Both the position numbers and the translations under genes were made by a program. 64,000 nucleotides of DNA, from NCBI RefSeq assembly GCF_051962475.1, contig NZ_JBQCCF010000003.1:5801-69800 (forward strand). The letters run 5' to 3'. The notes beneath the pieces were generated by a model, which ran no database searches, was not told the DNA's origin, and saw only the letters and a program-made list of their open reading frames with translations. The stretch is from Dyella_A sp051962475 (lineage in GTDB: Bacteria > Pseudomonadota > Gammaproteobacteria > Xanthomonadales > Rhodanobacteraceae). How positions within the stretch are numbered: position 1 is the stretch's first letter; every line of letters begins with the position of its first letter. This document shows, one piece after another, positions 7,902 through 17,066 of this stretch.

Positions 7902-10421
7902 ATGGCGTCCCCCTCGCCGGTCGATGATGCAATCGCCAAGCGAACCGGCCTGAGCCGCGACGAAGCCGCACGCCGCCTCGCCGCGCATGGACCCAACGTG
8001 CTGCCCGGCGGAGAGCGCAAATCGCTGGCGCGCATCGCGCTGGGCGTGCTGGCCGAACCGATGTTCCTGATGCTGCTGGTCGCCGGCGGCATCTACCTGG
8101 CACTGGGCGATCGCGCCGAGGCGCTGTTCCTGCTCGCTTCGGTGCTGTTCGTCATCGGCATCACGCTGGCGCAGGAGCGCAAGACGCAGCGCGCGCTGGA
8201 GGCGCTGCGCGAGCTGTCCGCGCCTCGCGCGCTGGTGATCCGTGACGGCACGGAGCTGCGCGTGCCCGGCGTAGAGGTGGTGGTCGGCGATTTGCTGGTA
8301 CTGCATGAAGGCGACCGCATCGCCGCCGATGCGCATCTGCTCGAAGGCCAGCTCGACGTGGACGAGTCGCTGCTCACCGGCGAGGCGGTGCCGGTGAGCA
8401 AGCTGCCCGGCGAGGCGGCCGGCACGTTGTCGGCCAGTTCGGTGGTGACGCGCGGCCTGGGCGTGGCGGAGGTGTTCGCCACCGGCAGCAGCACCGCGGT
8501 CGGCGCGATCGGCCAGTCGCTGGCCGGTACCCGCGAGGCGGTATCGGGGCTGCAGCGTTCGTCGCGCCGCTTGATCCGCCTGCTCACCGTCAGCGGACTG
8601 TCGCTGGCCGCGGCGTACTGCCTGCTTGCCTGGCTGTGGGACCACCACGGCCTGCTGGAAAGCGTGCTGGCCGGCGTGGCGTTGAGCATGGCGGTACTGC
8701 CGGAAGAGATCCCGGTGATCCTCACCGTGTTCCTGGCGCTCGGTGCGTGGCGCATCGCTCGGCAGAACGTGCTCACCCGACGCATGGACGCGGTGGAAAC
8801 GCTCGGCGCCATCTCGGTGCTGGCGGTGGACAAGACCGGCACGCTCACCCAGAACCGCATGCGAGTGGCCGAGCTGGCCGTCGACGGCCAGCACTTCAGC
8901 TCGATGGATGCCCCCACGCTGCCCGAACACTTCCACGCCCTGCTTGAGTTCGCCGTGCTGGCCACGCCGCCCGACCCGTTCGACCCGATGGAACGGGCCA
9001 TCCAGGACACCGGCCAGTGCTGGCTCGAAGGCACCGAACATCTGCACGCCGAGTTGCAGGTGGAAACCGAGTACGCCCTCTCGCCGGACATCCTCGCCAT
9101 GACGCGGGTCTATCCACACGACGCGCCGGACTGTCACCTGCTCGCCACCAAAGGCGCGCCCGAAGCCGTGGCCGACCTGTGCCACCTGCCCGGCCCGGCG
9201 CGCGCGGCGATCCATGCGCAGGTGCAGGCGATGGCCGAGCGCGGGCTGCGAGTGCTGGGCGTGGCGCGCGGCACCTGGCGTGGCGGCGCATGGCCCACCA
9301 GCCAGCACGATTTCGACTTCGCCTTCCTCGGCTTGGTTGGGCTGATCGACCCGCCGCGATCGGATGTGCCGGCCGCGCTGGCCGAGTGCCGCGCCGCCGG
9401 CGTGCGCGTGATCATGCTCACCGGCGACCACCCGGCCACGGCGCGGGCCATTGCGGGCATGGTGGGCCTGAACGGTGAGCCGCATGTGCTGACCGGCGCC
9501 GAGATCGACGCGCTGGACGATCCCTCGCTGCGCGCGCGACTGGACACCGTCGACATCTGCGCGCGCGTCCAGCCGGTGCAGAAGCTGCGCCTGGTGCAGC
9601 AGTTGCGCCACGGCGACCGCGTGGTGGCGATGACCGGCGACGGCGTCAACGACGCCCCCGCGCTGAAGGCCGCCGACGTCGGCATCGCGATGGGCGAGCG
9701 CGGCACCGACGTGGCGCGCGAGGCCGCCGCGCTGGTGCTGCTGGACGACAGCTTCGCCAGCATCGTGGCGGCGATCCGCCAGGGTCGGCGCATCTACGCC
9801 AACATCACCCGTGCGACGCGCTTCGTGTTCGCGGTGCACGTGCCGGTGATCGCGCTGGCGCTGGTGCCCACGCTGGCGCATTGGCCGCTGGTGATGATGC
9901 CGGTGAACATCATGCTGCTGGAGCTGCTGATCGACCCGGCCTGCTCGGTGGTGTTCGAGGCCGAGCCGGCCGCGGACGACCTGATGCGACGTCCGCCTCG
10001 TCGCCCACACGCCTCACCGTTCGCCTGGCGCAACCTCGCCCGCGGCGTGCTGCAGGGCCTGGGTGTGGCGGCGGTGCTGCTGGCCGGCTACGGCCTGCTG
10101 CTCGGCCAGGGCGGCGGCGTGGCACAGGCGCGCACAGCGGTATTCGCGGCGCTGGTGGGCGGCGTGTTCGCGCTCACCCTGGCCAACCGGCACGGGTCGC
10201 CCGGTGCCGCGCGCAACCCGTGGGTGGGCCGCATGCTGGCTGCGGTGCTGGTGATGCTGGCGGCGGTCATCGCGATCCCGTTCCTGCGCCGGGTGATGGG
10301 GCTGGCCGTGCCGGACGCCCACACCGTGCTGGCGATGGCGGCGATGTTGGCCGTAGCGGTGGGCTGGCTGGCGCTGATGCGCTGGCGGCGTGCTGCTGCG
10401 CCCGCACGCCGCAGCGGCTGA
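7902..10421 (+). CDS. cation-transporting P-type ATPase (P2-like)
   Basis: An 839-residue inner-membrane pump. Visible elements: actuator-domain loop DESLLTGEAVPVSK (about 154-167), helix-4 motif VLPEEIPVIL (about 265-274), phosphorylation motif DKTGTLTQ with Asp310, KGAPE nucleotide-binding motif, MLTGDHPAT, and GDGVNDAPALKAADVGIAMG. Helix 6 reads ELLIDPACS rather than the NLVTD of Ca2+ pumps, so the ion (Ca, Mn, Mg or other) cannot be assigned. There is no heavy-metal CxxC domain at the N-terminus. The ATG at 7902 has a GGAG Shine-Dalgarno; longer starts (GTG 7842, ATG 7857) are possible. Confidence 0.85.
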   Translation: MASPSPVDDAIAKRTGLSRDEAARRLAAHGPNVLPGGERKSLARIALGVLAEPMFLMLLVAGGIYLALGDRAEALFLLASVLFVIGITLAQERKTQRALEALRELSAPRALVIRDGTELRVPGVEVVVGDLLVLHEGDRIAADAHLLEGQLDVDESLLTGEAVPVSKLPGEAAGTLSASSVVTRGLGVAEVFATGSSTAVGAIGQSLAGTREAVSGLQRSSRRLIRLLTVSGLSLAAAYCLLAWLWDHHGLLESVLAGVALSMAVLPEEIPVILTVFLALGAWRIARQNVLTRRMDAVETLGAISVLAVDKTGTLTQNRMRVAELAVDGQHFSSMDAPTLPEHFHALLEFAVLATPPDPFDPMERAIQDTGQCWLEGTEHLHAELQVETEYALSPDILAMTRVYPHDAPDCHLLATKGAPEAVADLCHLPGPARAAIHAQVQAMAERGLRVLGVARGTWRGGAWPTSQHDFDFAFLGLVGLIDPPRSDVPAALAECRAAGVRVIMLTGDHPATARAIAGMVGLNGEPHVLTGAEIDALDDPSLRARLDTVDICARVQPVQKLRLVQQLRHGDRVVAMTGDGVNDAPALKAADVGIAMGERGTDVAREAAALVLLDDSFASIVAAIRQGRRIYANITRATRFVFAVHVPVIALALVPTLAHWPLVMMPVNIMLLELLIDPACSVVFEAEPAADDLMRRPPRRPHASPFAWRNLARGVLQGLGVAAVLLAGYGLLLGQGGGVAQARTAVFAALVGGVFALTLANRHGSPGAARNPWVGRMLAAVLVMLAAVIAIPFLRRVMGLAVPDAHTVLAMAAMLAVAVGWLALMRWRRAAAPARRSG

Positions 10422-10501
10422 GCAGGCGCCGCTGATATCCTGCGGCGGCTCGCGTGCCTGGCGCGACGCTCCCCGCCCCCGTTGCCGATGGTGCCCGAAG
10501 C

Positions 10502-12247
10502 GTGTCTGCCGCCCCCAATCTGCCGCGTCCCGAAAGCTGGCTCAAGAGCTTCCTGCCGCAGGTGCGCGCACCGCTGCGGCGATCGATGCTGCTCGGCCTG
10601 CTCAACGGCGTGTTGCTGGTGCTGCAGGCCTGGCTGGTGGCGTGGGCGATCGCCGCCGGCGTGATGCATGGGGCGCCGCTGCGGCGGATCGCCTGGGCGC
10701 TGGCGGCGCTGGTGCCGGTATTCGTGGCGCGTTTCGTGCTCTCCCGTGTGGCTGAGCGCGTGGCGTTCCAGGCCGGTGCCAGCATACGGCGCACCATGCG
10801 CGCGGATCTGCTGGGCCACCTGCAACGGCTCGGCCCGGCCTGGCTGCAGGGACAGGCGCGCGGCGACCTGGTGAACAGTGTGGTGGGCGGGGTGGAGGCG
10901 CTGGAGGGTTACTACGCGCGCTACCTGCCCACGATGCGCATGACCGCGCTGGCGCCGCTGGTGATCGCGGTCGCGGTGCTGCCGGCCGACTGGGTGTCGG
11001 CCCTGGTGATGCTGGTGAGCGCGCCGCTGATCCCGTTCTTCATGTGGATGATCGGCAAGGGCACCGAGGAGCTCAACCAGAAGCAGTGGCGCGTGCTGGC
11101 GTTTCTCAGTGCGCGCTTCCTGGATACCTTGCAGGGCCTGACCACACTCAAGCTGCTCGGCGCCAGCCAGCGCGAGGCGGCGGTGGTGGCGCAGGTGTCG
11201 GACGACTACCGGCGCAGCACCATGCAGGTGCTGCGGGTCGCCTTCCTGTCTTCGGTGGTGCTGGAATTCCTGGCCACCGTCAGCATCGCGGTGGTGGCGG
11301 TGATGGTGGGCTTCCGACTGATGTGGGGTGAGCTGGCGTTCCTGCCGGGCCTGTTCGCGCTGTTGCTGGCGCCGGAGTTCTACGCGCCGCTGCGCAACAT
11401 GGGCGCGGTCTATCACCTGCGCATGGAGGCGATCGGCGCGGCCGAGCGCATGGTGCAGATCCTCGCCGAACCGGCGCCGGCCCCTCGCACCGGCAGCATG
11501 GCGGCGCCTACGAACGCACCCACACTGGCGTTTCGCGAACTCAGCTTCACCTACCCCGACGGCACCGTGGCGCTGGACCGCTGCAGCTTCACCGCGCCGG
11601 CCGGCTGCGTAACCGCCGTGGTCGGCGCCAGCGGCGCGGGCAAGAGCACCCTGCTCCATCTGCTGCTGCGCTTCATCGCGCCGACGGCGGACGCGATCCG
11701 GCTCGACGACGTCGACCTCGCCGACCTCGGCGACGACGCCTGGCTGCGCGGCGTGGCCTGGGTACCGCAGCGCGCGCACGTGTTCGAGGGCAGTATCGCA
11801 GACAACCTGCGCCTGGGCCGTCCGGATGCCGATCTCGACGCGCTACGCGAAGCGGCGCGCGCGGTCGGCGCGGATACCTTCATCGAAGCGCTACCGCAGG
11901 GCTACGACACGCCGCTGGGCGAGCGCGGCGTGGGCCTCTCCGGTGGCCAGATCCAGCGCCTGGCGCTGGCACGGGCGCTGCTCAAGGATGCCCCGGTGCT
12001 GCTGCTGGACGAACCCACCGCCCACCTGGACGCGCACAGCCAGCGCGAGGTACTCGCCGCGCTGGCGCGGATCGCCCGCGGCCGCACCGTGCTGCTGGTG
12101 ACCCACCGGCTACACGCGCTGAACCTGGCCGAGCACGTGGTGGTGATGGATGCCGGCCGCGTGGTCGAACAGGGGCCGATGACGCAGCTGCGCGCAAGCT
12201 CCGGGCCCTTTGCCCACCTGCTTGCCGCCGTGCAGGTGCCGGCATGA
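10502..12247 (+). CDS. cydD: cysteine/glutathione ABC exporter subunit CydD
   Basis: Half-transporter of the CydDC heterodimer, which exports reductant (cysteine, glutathione) or handles haem for assembly of cytochrome bd in the inner membrane. The N-terminal membrane domain has about six helices; ESWLKSF near residue 12 lines up with the start of E. coli CydD. The ATPase domain carries Walker A VGASGAGKST, signature LSGGQIQRLALARALL and Walker B VLLLDEPTAHLD. GTG at 10502 is chosen from that alignment; GTG at 10454 is an alternative. It overlaps cydC by 4 nt and is convergent with cydABX, its functional target. Confidence 0.9.
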   Translation: MSAAPNLPRPESWLKSFLPQVRAPLRRSMLLGLLNGVLLVLQAWLVAWAIAAGVMHGAPLRRIAWALAALVPVFVARFVLSRVAERVAFQAGASIRRTMRADLLGHLQRLGPAWLQGQARGDLVNSVVGGVEALEGYYARYLPTMRMTALAPLVIAVAVLPADWVSALVMLVSAPLIPFFMWMIGKGTEELNQKQWRVLAFLSARFLDTLQGLTTLKLLGASQREAAVVAQVSDDYRRSTMQVLRVAFLSSVVLEFLATVSIAVVAVMVGFRLMWGELAFLPGLFALLLAPEFYAPLRNMGAVYHLRMEAIGAAERMVQILAEPAPAPRTGSMAAPTNAPTLAFRELSFTYPDGTVALDRCSFTAPAGCVTAVVGASGAGKSTLLHLLLRFIAPTADAIRLDDVDLADLGDDAWLRGVAWVPQRAHVFEGSIADNLRLGRPDADLDALREAARAVGADTFIEALPQGYDTPLGERGVGLSGGQIQRLALARALLKDAPVLLLDEPTAHLDAHSQREVLAALARIARGRTVLLVTHRLHALNLAEHVVVMDAGRVVEQGPMTQLRASSGPFAHLLAAVQVPA

Positions 12248-14004
12248 AGCGGCGCGCCCCCTCCACGCAGGGCCGCGACGACCTGCGCCGCCTGGCCGTC
12301 TTGTTCCGGCCCTACGCCGGCTGGATGGTCGGCGGCAGCTTGCTTGCCCTTGCCGCCCTGCTCGCCAACGTCGGCCTGCTGGCGGTGTCGGGCCACTTCA
12401 TCGCCTCGATGGCGCTGGCCGGTGCGGCCGGCGTGGTCTTCAACTTCTTCACGCCGGCGGCGCTGATCCGCGCGTTCGCGCTCGTGCGCACCGGCGGGCG
12501 ATACCTGGAGCGGCTGGTCACCCACGAGGCGACCTTCCGACTGCTGGCGCAGCTGCGCGTGTGGTTCTACGAACGGCTGGAGCCGCTGGCCCCGGCGCGA
12601 CTGCAGACGCTGCGCGCGACCGACCTGCTCTCGCGCATCCAGGCCGATATCGACACGCTCAACCAGGTCTACCTGCGGCTGTTCGTGCCGCTGGTGGTGG
12701 CGGCGCTGGCCAGCGTGGTGATCCTCGCCGTGATGGCGCTCTTCAGCGTGCCGGTGGCGCTGGGCACGGCGCTGCTGCTGAGCGTGGCCGGCGTGTGGCT
12801 GCCGCGCTGGCTGCAGCGGCGCGGTGCGGCTGCCGGCGCCCGCGCGGTGCAGACGCGCGCGGCGCTGCGCAATACCGTGGCCGACGCCCTGGGCGGCGAC
12901 GCCGAGCTGCGCGTGTACGGGGCGCAGGCGCGCTGGCACGCCCGCGTGCAGGCGCAGTCGGAGACGCTGCTGGACGATCAGCGCACGCTGAGCGGACTCT
13001 CCGGCCTGGCTGCGGGCGCGGTCGGCCTGTGCGCCAACCTCGCGCTGTGGTGGGCGGTGATCGCGGTCGCCCCGGCGGTGGCGCGAGGTGCGATTGCCCC
13101 GGCGCAACTGGCGATGCTGGCGCTGTTCGCCATGGCCGCGTTCGAGGCGGTGACGCCGTTGCCGCTGGCGTTCCAGATGCTCGGCGAGCAACTGGCGGCG
13201 GCGCGACGCATCTTTGCCGTGGTCGATGCCGATCCGGCCGTCAGCTCGCCGGTGGGCGAGTCGCCGGTTCCGGTCGATGCGGGCGTGGTGTTCGATGGCG
13301 TGCGCTTCCGTTACGACGCGTCGCTGCCATGGGTGCTGGACGGCTTCGATCTCTCGCTCGCTCCCGGCTCGCGCACTGCCCTGGTTGGCGCCAGCGGCGC
13401 GGGCAAGAGCAGCGTGCTGCAGTTGCTGGCGCGCTTCTGGGATCACCAGGAGGGCCGGATCCTGCTCGGCGGCCATCCGCTCGGCGACTACGCACCGGAC
13501 GATGCCCGCCGCCACATCGCAGTGGTCTCGCAGGACGCCTACCTGTTCAACGGCAGCGTGCTGGACAACCTGCTGCTGGCCCGACCGGACGCCGACGCGG
13601 AAGCGATCGAAGCCGCCTGCCGCGCCGCCCGCGTACACGAGGTGATCATGGCCCTGCCGCAGGGTTACGACACGCCGCTGGGCGAGTCCGGCACGCGCCT
13701 TTCCGGCGGCCAGGCGCGTCGCCTCGCGATCGCGCGCGCATTGCTCAAGGACGTCCCAATCCTGCTGCTGGACGAACCCACCGAAGGCCTGGACGCCGTT
13801 ACCGCCCATGCGCTGTACGACTCGCTGGCCAGCGCCATGGCCGGCCGCACGGTGCTGCTGATCACCCACCAGCTCGGCCCGCTCGCCGGCCTGGTGGACG
13901 AGGTGGCGGTGCTCGACGAAGGGCGCATCGTGCAGCGCGGCAGCCCGGCAGCGCTGGCCACCGTGGATGGGCCGTACCGCGCCTTGCAGGACCTCCTGGG
14001 CTGA
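12244..14004 (+). CDS. cydC: cysteine/glutathione ABC exporter subunit CydC
   Basis: A 586-residue partner of CydD, beginning in an ATGA overlap with the cydD stop, which implies translational coupling. It has an N-terminal six-helix membrane domain (about residues 20-310) and a C-terminal ATPase domain with VGASGAGKSSVLQLL, LSGGQARRLAIARALL and ILLLDEPTEGLD. Both ATPase sites of the heterodimer therefore look intact at Walker A and B. It is required for functional cytochrome bd, whose genes lie immediately downstream on the opposite strand. Confidence 0.92.
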   Translation: MKRRAPSTQGRDDLRRLAVLFRPYAGWMVGGSLLALAALLANVGLLAVSGHFIASMALAGAAGVVFNFFTPAALIRAFALVRTGGRYLERLVTHEATFRLLAQLRVWFYERLEPLAPARLQTLRATDLLSRIQADIDTLNQVYLRLFVPLVVAALASVVILAVMALFSVPVALGTALLLSVAGVWLPRWLQRRGAAAGARAVQTRAALRNTVADALGGDAELRVYGAQARWHARVQAQSETLLDDQRTLSGLSGLAAGAVGLCANLALWWAVIAVAPAVARGAIAPAQLAMLALFAMAAFEAVTPLPLAFQMLGEQLAAARRIFAVVDADPAVSSPVGESPVPVDAGVVFDGVRFRYDASLPWVLDGFDLSLAPGSRTALVGASGAGKSSVLQLLARFWDHQEGRILLGGHPLGDYAPDDARRHIAVVSQDAYLFNGSVLDNLLLARPDADAEAIEAACRAARVHEVIMALPQGYDTPLGESGTRLSGGQARRLAIARALLKDVPILLLDEPTEGLDAVTAHALYDSLASAMAGRTVLLITHQLGPLAGLVDEVAVLDEGRIVQRGSPAALATVDGPYRALQDLLG

Positions 14005-14038
14005 CCAAAAACGAAGGGGACCGTCGCCGGCCCCCTTC
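14005..14038 (-). terminator. rho-independent terminator of the cydABX operon
   Basis: A strong stem GAAGGGG/CCCCTTC (14013-14038) with an inner CCG/CGG pairing. On the minus strand it is followed by GTTTTTGG, a U-run. It lies between the cydC stop and the cydX-like stop and terminates leftward transcription; the plus direction lacks a T-run. Confidence 0.7.
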
Positions 14039-14061
14039 GCCCCTCCCCACTACCCTTCCCC

Positions 14062-14265
14062 TCAGCGGGCGGTGCCGCCGTCGCCCTCGGGTGTCTCGTC
14101 GTGCGCATCCATCCAGGCGCCGCCGGCTGCGGCCACCAGCACGATCATCGCGGTGCCCACAAACCAGGCGAAGTACCACGAGCCGTAGTCGCCCAGGATC
14201 ACCCCCATCACGATCGCCACCACAGCCAGCAGCATGTAGATCAGGAACTGCAGAAACGTCTTCAT
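14062..14265 (-). CDS. cydX: CydX-like cytochrome bd small subunit with extra N-terminal helix
   Basis: A 67-residue membrane protein encoded directly after cydB; its GAGGG Shine-Dalgarno overlaps the cydB stop. The second half begins SWYFAWFVGTAMIVLV (from about residue 29), closely resembling the start of CydX, which in E. coli is a 37-residue peptide beginning MWYFAW and stabilising haem b595/d. Here that segment is preceded by a second hydrophobic helix (MKTFLQFLIYMLLAVVAIVM...). The tail is acidic and polar. The call rests on the WYFAW motif and operon position; a YbgE-like or unrelated small protein is the alternative. Confidence 0.7.
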   Translation of the reverse strand: MKTFLQFLIYMLLAVVAIVMGVILGDYGSWYFAWFVGTAMIVLVAAAGGAWMDAHDETPEGDGGTAR

Positions 14266-14274
14266 GGCGTGCCC

Positions 14275-15408
14275 TCAGTAAGCGTGGTCGTCGTGTTCGA
14301 TGGCGCGGGCATCCACCTCGCCGCGCATCACCCAGAAGGCCCAGCTCGTGTACCAGATCACCAGCGGCACGAACACCACGGCGAAGCCGGTCGCCCACAG
14401 CAGCGTGGTCTGGCTGGAGACCGAATTCCAGATCGTCAGGCTCTGCGAGGGCTCGGTGCTGGAGGGCATCAGGAACGGGAACAGCGCCGCGCCCACTGTG
14501 CCGATCACGCCGATCCACGCCAGCGCCCCCAGCCACCAGGCCAGGGTCGATCGCCGCGCCCTTACCGCCAGCAGACCCAGCAGCATGCCGGCATAGCCCA
14601 GCACGGGCACCGCCCACAGCAGCGGCTGCGCATGGAAGTTGGCGAGCAGTCCGCCAGCCACCACGCTCACCTGCTGCTGCAGCGGGTTCTGCGGCAGGCC
14701 CGGTGCGGGCGCGTGGTCGAGCACGTAGCCGTGCATGGTCGACACCCAGATGCCGCCGAGCGTGAACAGGCCCATCGCCGCCACCGCCGCGCCCATCGCT
14801 GCCTTGCGCGCGCGGGGGGCGATCGCGCCGCCCGCCCGGCCGAGCAGCATCACGCCGCCCATGTAGATCGACAGCGACAGCGAGAGCAGCCCGCACAGCA
14901 CCGCGAACGGATTGAGCAGCGCCACGAAGCTGCCGGTGTAGTACGAGCGCAGGTCCCAGTCGAAATGGAACGGCACGCCGCGCAGCATGTTCCCCATGCC
15001 GGCGCCGTAGATGATCATCGGCACCGCGCCGCTCACCAGCAGCGCCCAGTCCCACGCATTGCGCCAGGCGGCCGAGGGCAGCTTGCTGCGGTACTCGAAG
15101 CCGAGCGGGCGCACGATCATCGTCCACAACAGCAGCAGCATCACGATGTAGAGCCCGGAGAACGCCGTGGCGTAGATCAGCGGGAACGCCGCGAAGATCG
15201 CCCCGCCGCCCAGGATGAACCACACCTGGTTGCCGTCCCAATGCGGGCCGATCGCGTTGAGGCAGACCCGGCGTTCGTTGTCGTCACGCCCCACGAAGCG
15301 CAGCAGCGTGCCTACGCCCATGTCCATGCCGACCATGATCGCCAGACCCATCAGCAGCACGCCGAGCAGCAGCCACCACAACAGCTTGAATGCGAAATAC
15401 AGTTCCAT
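14275..15408 (-). CDS. cydB: cytochrome bd ubiquinol oxidase subunit II
   Basis: A 377-residue polytopic membrane protein, the structural partner of CydA in the high-affinity quinol oxidase. It starts MELYFAFKLLWWLLLGVLL and contains MDMGVGTLLRFVGRDDNER and IGPHWDGNQVWFILGGGAIFAAFP, which are CydB hallmarks. Length is normal for the family. It begins three bases after the cydA stop and is followed by the CydX-like gene, so cydA-cydB-cydX are one transcript. Confidence 0.96.
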   Translation of the reverse strand: MELYFAFKLLWWLLLGVLLMGLAIMVGMDMGVGTLLRFVGRDDNERRVCLNAIGPHWDGNQVWFILGGGAIFAAFPLIYATAFSGLYIVMLLLLWTMIVRPLGFEYRSKLPSAAWRNAWDWALLVSGAVPMIIYGAGMGNMLRGVPFHFDWDLRSYYTGSFVALLNPFAVLCGLLSLSLSIYMGGVMLLGRAGGAIAPRARKAAMGAAVAAMGLFTLGGIWVSTMHGYVLDHAPAPGLPQNPLQQQVSVVAGGLLANFHAQPLLWAVPVLGYAGMLLGLLAVRARRSTLAWWLGALAWIGVIGTVGAALFPFLMPSSTEPSQSLTIWNSVSSQTTLLWATGFAVVFVPLVIWYTSWAFWVMRGEVDARAIEHDDHAY

Positions 15409-15411
15409 CGC

Positions 15412-17022
15412 TCAGTCCTCCTTGCGCATCAGGGCGACAGCAGTCGCGCGGCCACCCGCCGCGGCGGACCGCGGTATCGGTGCCGGGCGGGGCTCGGCGT
15501 GGTCGTGCGGCCCCTTCTTGATGAACTTCACCATCAGAAACATCTCGATCACGATGAACACCGTGTACAGGGCGACGAAGCCGATCAGCGAGAACACCAT
15601 GTAGCCGACGCTGTGGCTGGAGGCGGACATCCAGGTCGGCAGCAGGCCGTATACCGTCCAGGGCTGACGGCCGATCTCGGCGGTGAGCCAGCCGAACTCG
15701 TTGGCGATGAACGGCACCGGGATCATCCACGGCGCCAGGCGCAGGAACCAGCGCTTGTGCTGCACGTCGTTGCGCACCGAATAGATCACCGCCAGCACGA
15801 AGTAGGCGAGCATCAGCAGGCCCAGCCCCACCATCACGCGGAAGCTCCAGAACATCGCGAAGACGTTGGGTACCGCATCGTTCGCGGCCTTCTGGATGTC
15901 CGCCGGGGTGGCTTTCTCCACGTCCTGGTCGGCGGCGTAGCGCTTCACCAGAAAGCCGTAGCCGAGGTCGGACTGGTGCGCGTTGAACTTGGCCAGCGCA
16001 TTGGCATTGGTCGGGTCACCGCTGAGTACTTTCAGCGCAGCCACCGCCGGGATGCCGTTGGCGATCCGGCGCGCCGCGTCCGCCTCGATACGGTCCACGC
16101 CGGGGACTTCCTGGGTCATCGTGTGGGTGAGCAGCGGGGTCAGCACGTACGGCACCTGCACTTCGAACCGATTGCGCTTCTCGTCCTGCGACGGCCAGGC
16201 AACCACGTTGAACGGCGCCGGGGCCGGGGCGGTCTCCCACATCGCCTCCATCGCCGCCAGCTTGGACGGCTGCGCCTGGCCACCGACGAAGCCGAGCGCG
16301 TCGCCCAGGGTGATCACGCCGGCAGTCGCCAGCACGCCGAACAGCGCCGCCATGCGGAACGAACGCCGCGCCATCGCCATGTGCCGATTGCGATACATGT
16401 AGAACGCGCTGATGCCGGTGACGAAGATCGCCGCGGTGACGTAGCCGGCGATGCTGGTGTGCACGAACTTCGCCTGCGCATCGTGGCTGAAGATCAGCTC
16501 GGAGAAGCTGTTCAGCTCCATGCGCATGGTGACCGGGTTGAACTTCGCGCCCACCGGGTTCTGCATGAAGCTGTTGGCGATCAGGATCCACAGCGCCGAC
16601 AGGTTGGTGCCGAACGCCACCAAGTACGTCACCAGCAAGTGCTGCACCTTGGTCAGCCGCTTCCAGCCGAAGATCATCAGGCCCACGAACGTGGACTCCA
16701 TGAAGAATGCCATCAGGCCCTCGATCGCCAGCGGTGCGTCGAAGATGTCGCCGACGAAGCCCGAGTAGAACGACCAGTTGGTGCCGAACTCGAACTCCAT
16801 GGTCAGGCCGGTGGCGATGCCCAGCGCCATGTTGATGACGAACAGCTTGCTCCAGAACTCCGCCATCTCGCGGTAGATGGCACGGCCGGTGGTGACGTAC
16901 ACCGTCTCCACCGCGGCGATGAAGAAGCTCAGGCCGAGGGTGAGCGGCACAAACAGATAGTGATAAAGCGCGGTGACCGCAAACTGCCACCGCGAGAGTT
17001 CCACAACGGTACTGTCGATCAT
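15412..17022 (-). CDS. cydA: cytochrome bd ubiquinol oxidase subunit I
   Basis: A 536-residue inner-membrane subunit carrying the haems and the quinol site. It shows the N-terminal RWQFAVTALYHYLFVPLTLG with haem-ligand His21, the GLTMEFEFGTNW segment, and the conserved GRQPWTVYG. The periplasmic Q-loop between these regions is long, as in E. coli CydA. It reduces oxygen to water at very low oxygen tension. Only 44 nt separate it from the upstream ompW-like gene in the same direction, with no terminator seen, so it may be transcribed from the FNR-type promoter ahead of ompW. Confidence 0.96.
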   Translation of the reverse strand: MIDSTVVELSRWQFAVTALYHYLFVPLTLGLSFFIAAVETVYVTTGRAIYREMAEFWSKLFVINMALGIATGLTMEFEFGTNWSFYSGFVGDIFDAPLAIEGLMAFFMESTFVGLMIFGWKRLTKVQHLLVTYLVAFGTNLSALWILIANSFMQNPVGAKFNPVTMRMELNSFSELIFSHDAQAKFVHTSIAGYVTAAIFVTGISAFYMYRNRHMAMARRSFRMAALFGVLATAGVITLGDALGFVGGQAQPSKLAAMEAMWETAPAPAPFNVVAWPSQDEKRNRFEVQVPYVLTPLLTHTMTQEVPGVDRIEADAARRIANGIPAVAALKVLSGDPTNANALAKFNAHQSDLGYGFLVKRYAADQDVEKATPADIQKAANDAVPNVFAMFWSFRVMVGLGLLMLAYFVLAVIYSVRNDVQHKRWFLRLAPWMIPVPFIANEFGWLTAEIGRQPWTVYGLLPTWMSASSHSVGYMVFSLIGFVALYTVFIVIEMFLMVKFIKKGPHDHAEPRPAPIPRSAAAGGRATAVALMRKED

Positions 17023-17066
17023 GTCCCTGTTCCCTGTTGAGACGACGGAAGTGGCATCGCGGCGGA

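Noticed and set aside
14101..17040. Plus-strand open frame of 979 codons opposite cydAB
   Set aside because: Mirror of cydX/cydB/cydA codons in high-GC DNA; the minus frame carries all cytochrome bd motifs.
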